A stretch of 64,000 nucleotides of DNA, taken from Flavisolibacter nicotianae. GTDB taxonomy: Bacteria; Bacteroidota; Bacteroidia; Chitinophagales; Chitinophagaceae. Shown piece by piece: positions 8,229-15,347 of this stretch. Numbering within the stretch: the stretch's first letter is position 1; every line of letters starts with the position of its first letter. Location: positions 124,001 through 188,000 of the forward strand of contig NZ_RBCI01000006.1 of assembly GCF_003628535.1 (NCBI RefSeq), in the 5' to 3' direction. The notes beneath the pieces are model-generated. The model saw only the letters and a list, made by a program, of their open reading frames with translations, did no database searches and had not been told where the DNA came from. The position numbers and the translations under genes were made by a program.

Positions 8229-10232
8229 ATGAACTTGTTTTTAAAACGAAACCGCACCTTCATGGGCCTGCTACTGGGCCTTTACCTGTTGCTAAATTTC
8301 CTGATCTGGACGCAACTGACACGGCAGATCGAAAGCGACCGCAACGAAACGATCAGCGCTGCCATCCAGCACAGCAGCAACCTGGCGATTGCGCTGGAAC
8401 AACACACCATCCGCACCGTTCGCGATGCGGATGCGACCTTGCGGCTGATAAAAGCGGAATACCTGCAACAGGGACATAAGCTCGACTTGAACCGAATGCT
8501 GAACAGCGGTGTACTCTCTGTCCCTGCGTTCAATGGACTGATCATTACCGACAGCACGGGAAAGGTCGTACTGGGATACCCGTTGCGACTGGTGTCTCTT
8601 AACCTCAACATCGGCGACCGGCCTTTTTTCGCCATTCACAAAAAAACACCGGATTCGCTGGTCATGACCAAACCGTATATGTCGCGCAGCTTAAAACAGA
8701 ATGTGATTGTGTTTAGCCGCGGCATCCGCGACAACAGGGGGCGGTTCCGCGGTTGTATTGCCATACAGTTGCTGCCGTCAAATTTCATGTCATTTTACTC
8801 GCAGGCCAGTTTAAATGAGAACGATATTCTTTCGCTCATTTCGCCTGACGGGATTACCTACTCCCGGCGCACCGGTATGAAAGAGAGCAGTGGCGAGAAC
8901 ATCCGCAAAAGCCCGCTTTTCGGGCATGTCGGTGAAAGACCGATCGGTAACTATTATGCACGGGATGCGATCCGCAACATCCCGACTTTTTTCAGCTACC
9001 GCAAACTGAAATTTCTTCCAATTATTGCCACGGTTGGAACCAGTGAGAGCGATGTGCTGGCCAAGTTTCACCTGCGGGCAAAACGGGAATATTTCTTTGG
9101 GGCCGCCATCAGCCTCCTGCTTTTCATTTTTCTCCTGGCCGTTTTCATTGCATTCCGGGAACGGAAACGCACGTTGAAAGTGGTAAAAGTAAGCGAGGCA
9201 AAATACCGTTCCATTTTTGAAAGCAGCCAGGATGCCATTTTGCTTCTGCAACCGGACGGCTACGTGCAGGATATGAACCCTGCCGCAATCAGGATGTTCG
9301 GGCTTTCGGTCATGAATGGACAAAATATTTCCTTCCTGCAGCTTTTCGCAAAGGCAGAGCCGGAAGTGGATTGGGTGAATGAGGAAGGCACAGGCCTTCG
9401 TTTACAGGATAATGAAGTGTTGTTTCATTGCCTGAATGGCGGCAAGTTTATCGGTTACATCTCCTCGTCGCCGCTACAGGATGGCCGCGATCAAAAAAAT
9501 ACCCTGGTCATTATCCGCGATATTACCCAGCACAAACGGATAACGCAAAAACTGCAAAATGAACAGAAGCGGTACCAGCGCATCCTGACCAAGCAGATCA
9601 TCGTGGCGCAGGAACGGGAGCGGGAAAGCATTGGGCACGAACTCCACGACAACGTGAACCAGATCCTGACCACCGTGAAGCTTTACCTTGAAACAGCGCT
9701 GCAGCGTGAAGAAGGACGGCAGGAGTGGATCCGCCGTTCTATTGATTTCCTGATGCTTTGCATCAAAGAAATCCGCAGCCTTTCCCATAGTTTATCGGCA
9801 CCAACGCTGGGAACGAAATCGCTTATCGATTCCCTCCAGGCCCTGTTCGAAAATGTTTCCGACTGCACAACGCTGAACATTGATTTTACCGTCGGGAAAT
9901 ACCGCCATCCCATCGGCAAGGAGGTGAGCCTTGCGCTTTACCGCATAGCGCAGGAGCAAATCACCAATGTGGTCAAACATGCAAAGGCGACCACCGTGAA
10001 GGTGAGCTTGTCGCAAACAGAGACGGAAACACACCTGGTGATCGAAGACAACGGAAGGGGTTTTGAACCTGGTGGCCAGTACAGCGGTATTGGGCTGAAT
10101 AACATTTCCAGCCGGGTCAAAGCGTTCAATGGCAAACATTCAATACAATCGGCGCCAGGGAAGGGATGCCGTCTTTCGGTGCACTTGCCCCACGTGGATG
10201 AACTGGAACTGGTTGATTCGGACTGGAATTGA
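8229..10232 (+). CDS. membrane histidine kinase: Cache-like sensor, PAS, HisKA_3, HATPase
   Basis: From the ATG at 8229 the protein has 667 residues; an earlier in-frame ATG at 8163 adds 22 residues of doubtful worth. A first membrane helix lies at about residues 11-32, a periplasmic Cache-like sensor at about 35-310, and a second helix (AAISLLLFIFLLAVFIAF) near 320. A PAS domain follows (about 350-455; SEAKYRSIFESSQDAILLLQ). The HisKA_3 dimerisation domain has its phospho-acceptor in IGHELHDNVNQIL (His near residue 470), and an HATPase domain with EDNGRGFEP and SGIGLNNISSRV ends the protein. Such kinases pair with NarL/FixJ-type regulators; none is adjacent, so this is an orphan. The ligand is not predictable. 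Confidence 0.93.
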   Translation: MNLFLKRNRTFMGLLLGLYLLLNFLIWTQLTRQIESDRNETISAAIQHSSNLAIALEQHTIRTVRDADATLRLIKAEYLQQGHKLDLNRMLNSGVLSVPAFNGLIITDSTGKVVLGYPLRLVSLNLNIGDRPFFAIHKKTPDSLVMTKPYMSRSLKQNVIVFSRGIRDNRGRFRGCIAIQLLPSNFMSFYSQASLNENDILSLISPDGITYSRRTGMKESSGENIRKSPLFGHVGERPIGNYYARDAIRNIPTFFSYRKLKFLPIIATVGTSESDVLAKFHLRAKREYFFGAAISLLLFIFLLAVFIAFRERKRTLKVVKVSEAKYRSIFESSQDAILLLQPDGYVQDMNPAAIRMFGLSVMNGQNISFLQLFAKAEPEVDWVNEEGTGLRLQDNEVLFHCLNGGKFIGYISSSPLQDGRDQKNTLVIIRDITQHKRITQKLQNEQKRYQRILTKQIIVAQERERESIGHELHDNVNQILTTVKLYLETALQREEGRQEWIRRSIDFLMLCIKEIRSLSHSLSAPTLGTKSLIDSLQALFENVSDCTTLNIDFTVGKYRHPIGKEVSLALYRIAQEQITNVVKHAKATTVKVSLSQTETETHLVIEDNGRGFEPGGQYSGIGLNNISSRVKAFNGKHSIQSAPGKGCRLSVHLPHVDELELVDSDWN

Positions 10233-10250
10233 TCAATAGTCTTTGCTGCG

Positions 10251-11324
10251 TCAGTCAATGATTTTTCCAAGGTTTCGCTGGATGCGGGAAAGGTAGGGGC
10301 GCAGTGCAACGCGAAGCACGGTCTTCACCAGTTCTCCCATGGTCTTGCACCGGTTGAACGCCGTTGTCTGGAAATGCTCGCCCAGTTCGTTTTTCAGTTG
10401 TACCCTTTTTTCGTCGGTAGAGATCTGGTCTTTCGACATAATCTTCAGCAAGTCCATAATGCGGTAGCGTGAAGCGGCGATCCGGTAGGCGATCAGGGTT
10501 CGTTCTTCTGCCCTGTATTGTTCAATGGATTCAGCATTCAGGTATTTGAGCGTCAGTTCGACAAAGGGATTGTTTTCCTTGAAAAACTGCGGCAGGTAAA
10601 GATTTTTACGTCCTTCATACGACTGCTGGTCGAAGTCAATGGCTCTGATGCGGTACTGGTAGTCCTCGATGTCGGGTGTGATGGCCACTACGAAATTGTA
10701 GCTGCGCATGTCGCCGAGCAGGCGCAGGAAACAGCGTTCATTGAACTTCACAAATTCTTTTGCAATGCGGATCTTGTTGGTTTCGGTGCGTTCGAAATAA
10801 TCCCGGATAAACACGTCGCCCGGAATTCCGGCAATATGTTCTTCCACCAGCGTTCCCTTGTGCGTGTAAAACGACATCCGGTTGGGCGATAGAATGTGCT
10901 CGAGTTCGAGGCCATACACACGGGATGCATCCTCTCTTTTGATATAGTAGTGATCGTAATTATCGTTGTAGCGGTTCACGATGCGGATGCGGAACGGGTG
11001 CGAGTTGCCAAAGGTGCAATAGTCTACCCGGGCCACGTCGAGATGCTTGGTGAAACTGTAATCGCCTTCAGTTTTTAAAATTGCATACAGGTTGATCAGT
11101 CCCTGCTTGATGTTCGACCAGTGCTCTTTATCGTACAGTGCTTTTTCCCACAGGGTGTCTTTTCCTGCTTTATCCAGGATCGGAACGGCATAGGCAATGT
11201 GCAGCAGGTCGTTGTAGGAGACGGGCAAGGCCGTTTCCCTGCCGTGGGTTTTGAGGTAGTACCGCAGATCGGTGTTAATGGGGAAAAACTGCTTTTTCCG
11301 CGAAGGCTTATCGCTTTCCTGCAT
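10251..11324 (-). CDS. kinase-fold protein of unknown substrate
   Basis: I do not recognise a named family for this 357-residue soluble protein, but the centre looks like a protein-kinase/aminoglycoside-kinase fold. LLGDMRSYNFVV (about residue 212-223) resembles a catalytic loop with Asp and a later Asn, and RIRAIDFDQQSY (about 238-249) resembles a metal-binding DFD/DFG-like segment. An upstream strand with YYIKRED could supply the ATP-contacting lysine. A His replaces nothing obvious before GD, as the usual HGD is here LGD. The C-terminal 90 residues are helical and basic. The gene starts 9 bases downstream of the stop of the BtuF-like gene, so the two form an operon, and it ends 18 bases from the convergent histidine kinase. 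Confidence 0.6.
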   Translation of the reverse strand: MQESDKPSRKKQFFPINTDLRYYLKTHGRETALPVSYNDLLHIAYAVPILDKAGKDTLWEKALYDKEHWSNIKQGLINLYAILKTEGDYSFTKHLDVARVDYCTFGNSHPFRIRIVNRYNDNYDHYYIKREDASRVYGLELEHILSPNRMSFYTHKGTLVEEHIAGIPGDVFIRDYFERTETNKIRIAKEFVKFNERCFLRLLGDMRSYNFVVAITPDIEDYQYRIRAIDFDQQSYEGRKNLYLPQFFKENNPFVELTLKYLNAESIEQYRAEERTLIAYRIAASRYRIMDLLKIMSKDQISTDEKRVQLKNELGEHFQTTAFNRCKTMGELVKTVLRVALRPYLSRIQRNLGKIID

Positions 11325-11333
11325 GAGCCGAAT

Positions 11334-12128
11334 TTACTGCAAGGTCCCGATTTGCCGGTGCAGTTGGCGAAAATAGGCTGGTGCCAACAGCAGGCGGCTG
11401 CCATACCAGCTAAAGAATTCGCCATCGGCAAGAACTACTTTAGTATGCGGTAAAAGGGCCTGCAATTCGTTCAGGTGTTTTTGGCCGAAAGGGTAGGGCT
11501 CGGAGGAGAGGAGAAGGACCTCGCAGTTCAGCTCTTTCAGCGCGGCGATACTGGTTTCTGGATACCGCTGCCGGCCGGCAAACAGGTTTTGAAAGCCAGC
11601 TTTTTCCAGCAGGTGATGAATAAAGGTGTCGTCACCCACCGTCATGTACGGATCTTTCCAGATAAGGTAAGCTGTTCGGAGCCGTGCCTCAGGGACATCA
11701 AGTTCTTCAAACTCTGTTTCTATCCGGGCCGCAAGTTCTCCGGCCTTTTGCGCAGTGCCGGTCAGATGGCCAATGCTCCGGGTCATTTGCAACGCATCGT
11801 CCAGGTTCTGCACATCACTTACCCACACCGGGAATCGCTTCGCCAGTTCGTCGACCTGCTCACGGCTATTTTCTTCTTTGTTGGCGATGATCAGGTCGGG
11901 TTGCAACGCACAAATTTTTTCACGATTGAGATTCTTGGTGCCACCGATGCGCTCTTTGGTGCGGAACCAACGCTCGGGATGCAAGCAAAATTTGGTGATG
12001 CCGATCACTTCTTCGTCTAGGCCAAGGTCGTACAGCAATTCGGTTTGGGAAGGCACCAGGGAAATGATGCGGCGGGGAGTTTCGGGAATTTCTATGGTTC
12101 TGTTCAACTGGTCGGTGAAGACAGGCAT
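11334..12128 (-). CDS. BtuF-like helical-backbone metal/cobalamin-binding protein without signal peptide
   Basis: The 264-residue product has the layout of periplasmic class III binding proteins: an N-terminal domain with RRIISLVPSQTELLYDLGL, EEVIGITKFCLHPE and LQPDLIIANKEEN, a long connecting helix, and a C-terminal domain (about residues 140-260). Relatives bind vitamin B12 or iron-siderophores for an ABC importer. The ATG at 12128 is chosen over a TTG two codons upstream. No signal peptide or lipobox is present, so the protein should stay in the cytoplasm unless the start is wrong. A promoter-like TATCTTTG ends only 3 bases before the ATG, implying a leaderless mRNA. No ABC permease or ATPase is nearby. 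The kinase-fold gene follows at 9 bases. Confidence 0.85.
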   Translation of the reverse strand: MPVFTDQLNRTIEIPETPRRIISLVPSQTELLYDLGLDEEVIGITKFCLHPERWFRTKERIGGTKNLNREKICALQPDLIIANKEENSREQVDELAKRFPVWVSDVQNLDDALQMTRSIGHLTGTAQKAGELAARIETEFEELDVPEARLRTAYLIWKDPYMTVGDDTFIHHLLEKAGFQNLFAGRQRYPETSIAALKELNCEVLLLSSEPYPFGQKHLNELQALLPHTKVVLADGEFFSWYGSRLLLAPAYFRQLHRQIGTLQ

Positions 12129-12131
12129 GAG

Positions 12132-12139
12132 CAAAGATA
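12132..12139 (-). promoter_or_regulatory. -7 element immediately before the BtuF-like start codon
   Basis: The minus strand reads TATCTTTG followed by CTC and then the ATG at 12128. With a usual distance from this element to the transcription start, the mRNA would begin at or near the start codon. No clear -33 element is seen. Confidence 0.45.
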
Positions 12140-12221
12140 CACCTCACTTCTAACCCTCTCCTCTAGAACACGGAACTGCTGCGCACAGGGCCCGCTTGGG
12201 CAAGATGATTTTTTTATCGAA

Positions 12222-12530
12222 GAATTCCATCCCTTCAAGGGATGGAATTCTATTTTGTCCGGCTGCGTTCCGAACGCTGAACGGAGCGTCGCAACAGAAG
12301 CTCAATGGTTATTCTGTTGCTGGTGACATAAAAAAATACGATCCTACGAAGCTTTTTCCCTTTACTACTCTTTCTTTCTATTAACACGATGCCCCTCCGG
12401 GGCAAAAGAAAATGCCGTTGGTAAAGTCACCAAACGGCAGCGAAAAGCCTCCACCTTAAAGTATGATGGAGGCTTTGAAGTATCGTGCAAAAGCAAGGGT
12501 CTGTGCCGGGCCAATCCCTCCTTTGGAGGG
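12222..12530. repeat. island of seven hairpins (REP-like)
   Basis: Seven inverted repeats follow one another: 12222-12250 (14-base arms, single-base centre, arm gaattccatccctt), 12274-12289 (acgct/agcgt), 12291-12320 (gcaacagaa/ttctgttgc), 12390-12404 (tgcccc/ggggca), 12414-12438 (gccgttggt with a one-base bulge), 12444-12476 (aaagcctcca/tggaggcttt) and 12516-12530 (ccctcc/ggaggg). The sixth may serve as the terminator of the minus-strand yajC transcript. The rest are not explained by termination. The cluster looks like a composite of dispersed palindromic elements such as REP/BIME units, but only genome-wide copies would show this. It fills the gap between yajC and the BtuF-like gene. Confidence 0.7.
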
Positions 12531-12577
12531 CGGGGAGGCTTTTGAGGGATCGAGGAGGCCTAGTGCCGGGGCGCGGA

Positions 12578-12922
12578 TTATTTCTTTTCCGTTGTTGCCG
12601 GCGCAGTGGCAACCTTGTTGACCTGCTGTGTCATTTCCAGGGAAATGGCACTTTTTTCCATTTTGATATAGCTGCCCGGATTGATTTCCAGCTCAATGGT
12701 ACCGTCGTCATTCACGCGGTTGATCTTGCCGTGAATACCGGCGATGGTAACAACTTTGTCGCCTTTCTTCAGGTCTTCGATAAACAGCTTTTGCTGCTTT
12801 TGTTTTTTGGCTTGCGGACGAATGAAAAACAGCCAGAAAACCAGCATGATCATACCCATGAAAATCAGTGACGACATGCCGCCGAACGGGCCTGCTGGTT
12901 GTGCTTGTAGTACGTAAAACAT
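12578..12922 (-). CDS. yajC: preprotein translocase accessory subunit YajC
   Basis: The 114-residue protein has a single membrane helix (SSLIFMGMIMLVFWLFFIRP, residues about 17-36) followed by RPQAKKQKQQ and the YajC core GDKVVTIAGIHGKINRV. The C-terminal tail is Lys/Thr-rich. YajC associates with SecDF and the SecYEG translocon in the inner membrane. It follows the DUF1573 lipoprotein by 24 bases, and nusB lies just upstream of that; this order recurs in Bacteroidota. Confidence 0.96.
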   Translation of the reverse strand: MFYVLQAQPAGPFGGMSSLIFMGMIMLVFWLFFIRPQAKKQKQQKLFIEDLKKGDKVVTIAGIHGKINRVNDDGTIELEINPGSYIKMEKSAISLEMTQQVNKVATAPATTEKK

Positions 12923-12946
12923 TATCGGTTATTTAAAATTGAACGG

Positions 12947-13411
12947 TTATTTAATATCGGCTGTAAAGGTCAGCTTGTTGTCGGTGCTGTTGTTCCGGTT
13001 GCTGTTGTTGGCCTCTACATACACTTCCTTGTTTACATGCCCGCTGAAATTGCTGCTGTTGAATTTGGCCTTTATTACGCCTTCGGCACCGGGAGCGATC
13101 GGCTCTTTGGGAGGATCGGGAGTGGTGCAGCCGCACTGCGCATGAACATTGGTGACATACAGGGGCTTGGAGCCTGTATTGCGAAACTTCCAGGTGATTT
13201 CGGCAATTTGTCCTTTTTCCATGCTGCCCAGGTTTTGGACTACAGGATCCAGCCATTCGATGGTCGTGCTCTTTGTCGAGTCGCCCAGTGCGTCGCGACC
13301 TTCGTTTTCTATTACGGCACGTTTTTCAGCGTCTTTGCCGGTCGCCTTTTTGTCGGATACGTTGCAGGCAAGCAACACGCCGGCAAACAAGAATAGCAGG
13401 ATGGACTTCAT
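12947..13411 (-). CDS. DUF1573 lipoprotein
   Basis: The 154-residue protein begins with a lipoprotein signal ending LLAC at Cys16. The mature part carries an Ig-like DUF1573 domain (about residues 50-152) with the hallmark NTGSKPLYVTNVHAQCGCTTP and KAKFNSSNFSGHVNKEVYV. These proteins are common in Bacteroidota envelopes; their role is unknown, though the fold is like that of ASPM-SPD-2-Hydin β-sandwiches. The gene sits between nusB and yajC. A TACATTTG promoter element 20 bases upstream could start transcription within the nusB 3' end. Confidence 0.92.
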   Translation of the reverse strand: MKSILLFLFAGVLLACNVSDKKATGKDAEKRAVIENEGRDALGDSTKSTTIEWLDPVVQNLGSMEKGQIAEITWKFRNTGSKPLYVTNVHAQCGCTTPDPPKEPIAPGAEGVIKAKFNSSNFSGHVNKEVYVEANNSNRNNSTDNKLTFTADIK

Positions 13412-13430
13412 GTCAGAAAATTTTGCGAAG

Positions 13431-13438
13431 CAAATGTA
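13431..13438 (-). promoter_or_regulatory. -7 element upstream of the DUF1573 gene
   Basis: Minus strand TACATTTG, a perfect TAnnTTTG match, ends 20 bases before the ATG at 13411. It lies between nusB and the lipoprotein gene and would allow the yajC pair to be expressed separately from nusB. Confidence 0.45.
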
Positions 13439-13450
13439 TAGAGGAAATCC

Positions 13451-14377
13451 TCACGCTTTTTTAAAATCGCTTTTTTGCAACTGGTTGGTGCGTATTAATT
13501 CTTTGTGAATATTGTCGAGAATACCGTTCACAAACTGCCCACTTTGCTGGGTGCTGTACTCCTTACTGATGTCGATGTACTCGTTGATGGTTACTTTGGG
13601 CGGGATGGTTTCGAAGTATAAAAATTCGGCGACGCCCATTTTCATGATGATCATGTCGAGGGCGGCAATACGCTCCGGGTCCCAGTTTTTCAGGCGGGGA
13701 ATAATGAAAGATTCCAGGTGTTCTCCTTTTTCCAGCACCGTGGTCAATAGTGATTTGGCAAAGTCCCACTTGTCGGCCGGAAGTGTTTGGCTAAAATTTA
13801 CCGAGCCGGGTTTTTGCAACAGGTCGTCCAGGGTTTGGATCACCATGTCACCGTCGTCGTCCCAGTTGATAAAATTTTCTTCGATGTGCGAAATGAAGGA
13901 ATCATTCTGCAGCATCAGGTCGCGAAAAATAAAATCCAGGATCTCTTTTTCACTTTTGCCATTCCTTTCATTGGAAGAAATGTATTGCTTGTATTCTGCG
14001 GACTCGGTGAGTTGCTGGTAGATTTTCCGCACCAGGTCTTTGTCGATGCGATGTTCGGGCTTGGAGCGTTCCACTTCCTGGCGGAAAGAAAGGTCTTCCT
14101 TGATTTTCCAAAGCAGCTCGTTGCCGGCAATTTTGGTATTCACATTCAGGTCTTCGGCCGATGGCAGGTGTTTGGAGCGGCGCTGGTACGAATCCTTCTC
14201 CGCATAGCCGGCCACTTCAGTAAGGAAAAAACTCAGGTATAGAAGAAGGTCTTTCGACTGGTCAAAATGTTTTTGCAGTGCTTTAACGGGTTCACCCGGT
14301 TTGAGTTGGTGGTCAAGGGTCGACAAGGTGTAAATCGTCTGCATCACTTTCACTCGAATATTCCGTCTGCTGATCAT
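13451..14377 (-). CDS. nusB: transcription antitermination factor NusB (long Bacteroidota form)
   Basis: I choose the ATG at 14377, giving 308 residues starting MISRRNIRVKVMQTIYTLS, which matches the usual Bacteroidota NusB opening; the longer frame from 14413 starts in poor sequence. The N-terminal 160 residues form an extra helical part. The canonical NusB fold is in the C-terminal half, with WDPERIAALDMIIMKMGVAEFLYF and TINEYIDISKEYSTQQSGQFVNGILD. NusB binds NusE (S10) and boxA RNA to prevent early termination, mainly in rRNA operons. A TATCTTCG element lies 22 bases upstream. Confidence 0.95.
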   Translation of the reverse strand: MISRRNIRVKVMQTIYTLSTLDHQLKPGEPVKALQKHFDQSKDLLLYLSFFLTEVAGYAEKDSYQRRSKHLPSAEDLNVNTKIAGNELLWKIKEDLSFRQEVERSKPEHRIDKDLVRKIYQQLTESAEYKQYISSNERNGKSEKEILDFIFRDLMLQNDSFISHIEENFINWDDDGDMVIQTLDDLLQKPGSVNFSQTLPADKWDFAKSLLTTVLEKGEHLESFIIPRLKNWDPERIAALDMIIMKMGVAEFLYFETIPPKVTINEYIDISKEYSTQQSGQFVNGILDNIHKELIRTNQLQKSDFKKA

Positions 14378-14398
14378 TTTCAAGAACGTTTGGGGCGG

Positions 14399-14406
14399 CG
14401 AAGATA
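14399..14406 (-). promoter_or_regulatory. -7-like element for nusB
   Basis: Minus strand TATCTTCG, one mismatch from TAnnTTTG, ends 22 bases before the nusB ATG. No convincing -33 box. Confidence 0.35.
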
Positions 14407-14521
14407 GGAACAAAGAGCGAACCTCCTTTTTGCTCTTTGCTTGTGCAAAAAGAAATAGTTGAAATCAATCATTACAAACGCAACGCCGGCCGTTTTTTAA
14501 CATTGCAGGCCCAGAAAACCC

Positions 14522-14806
14522 TTACTGTTTTTTCCGTTTGGCTGATGTTGAATCCTTTCCCAGCGCTGCATACCCGCCGTTTACCGGTGTGGCTTCGTTG
14601 CCTGTTGGCGTGGAACGCTGTCCATCTTTAAAATGGTAAATTTTCCGGTTGTTCAACACCTGGGAGGGTTGTTTTCCTTTTAAAGCTTTTGGTGTGACCG
14701 TATCTTTTTTTGCTTTTGCTGCAGCCGCAGAGTTTTTGTGTGTTTGAGCCGAGGCTCCGGCTGCCAGTCCCGCAATCAGCATCGCCGATAAAATCAATCG
14801 CTTCAT
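14522..14806 (-). CDS. small exported protein, unknown function
   Basis: The ATG at 14806 follows an AGAGGA site on the minus strand. The 94-residue product has a clear Sec signal (MKRLILSAMLIAGLAAGASAQ, cut after ASA) and a mature part of about 73 residues rich in Lys, Ala, Thr and Asn, with NNRKIYHFKDGQRSTPTGNEATPVNG. I know of no named domain. Low complexity and charge suggest a periplasmic or surface-associated protein. It lies between pspC-like and nusB genes on the same strand with gaps of about 140-190 bases. Confidence 0.7.
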   Translation of the reverse strand: MKRLILSAMLIAGLAAGASAQTHKNSAAAAKAKKDTVTPKALKGKQPSQVLNNRKIYHFKDGQRSTPTGNEATPVNGGYAALGKDSTSAKRKKQ

Positions 14807-14992
14807 ATTCCTCTTTTGCTTTGGCGGTACAAACCGGGGGCCAAAAGAACGACAGAACATATAAAACAAGGAATAATGAGTGTCGAGTTATTACCGGTAC
14901 ATCTTTGCTTTCAGCTTGCAGGCAGGCGGTTAAGAAGGCTGAACAGAAAACGAAACGTCTGCCTTCTATGTTCCTTTTATCTGTGCGAAATT

Positions 14993-15214
14993 CTACAGGT
15001 ACCGTACCGGATTTCTGCGGGCCGCGAGGATATACCGCTTGATGTTCATCCAGAACGCCAGGATCATATAAACGATGATAGGAGAGCCGAGAGTTAAAAA
15101 GGAAATGTACATGAACCACATGCGGATGCGTGACGTGGCAATCCCCATCCTCTCACCAATGGCGGTACAGACGCCAAAAGCTTTCCATTCAATGAAATTT
15201 TTCAGCCGGTTCAT
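14993..15214 (-). CDS. PspC-domain protein
   Basis: The 73-residue protein is a single PspC domain: a short amphipathic start (MNRLKNFIEWKAFGVCTAIGERMGI) with the helix-turn typical of the family, then a hydrophobic segment (MWFMYISFLTLGSPIIVYMIL) and a basic tail. PspC proteins sit in the inner membrane and in other bacteria take part in the phage-shock envelope stress response; Bacteroidota often carry such short stand-alone copies. The gene is divergent from aconitase, with 133 bases between the starts. Confidence 0.85.
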   Translation of the reverse strand: MNRLKNFIEWKAFGVCTAIGERMGIATSRIRMWFMYISFLTLGSPIIVYMILAFWMNIKRYILAARRNPVRYL

Positions 15215-15281
15215 GGGGCTAAAATAGCGGTTTTCGTTAAATCAATCCAAAGGCAGTGGGAAATTCTTGCCTGCTTTTTCG

Positions 15282-15289
15282 TAATTTCG
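15282..15289 (+). promoter_or_regulatory. possible -7 element for aconitase
   Basis: TAATTTCG is one mismatch from TAnnTTTG and lies 58 bases before the chosen aconitase ATG in the divergent gap. The -33 box is not clear. Confidence 0.3.
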
Positions 15290-15347
15290 CACCACTTTTT
15301 AACAGGCTGCAAACAAAGTGCCTGACATAAACCCAACAATAGATACT

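Noticed and set aside
15318-15347. Upstream GTG start for aconitase
   Set aside because: The added ten residues do not match the family start, while ATG 15348 gives the usual opening.
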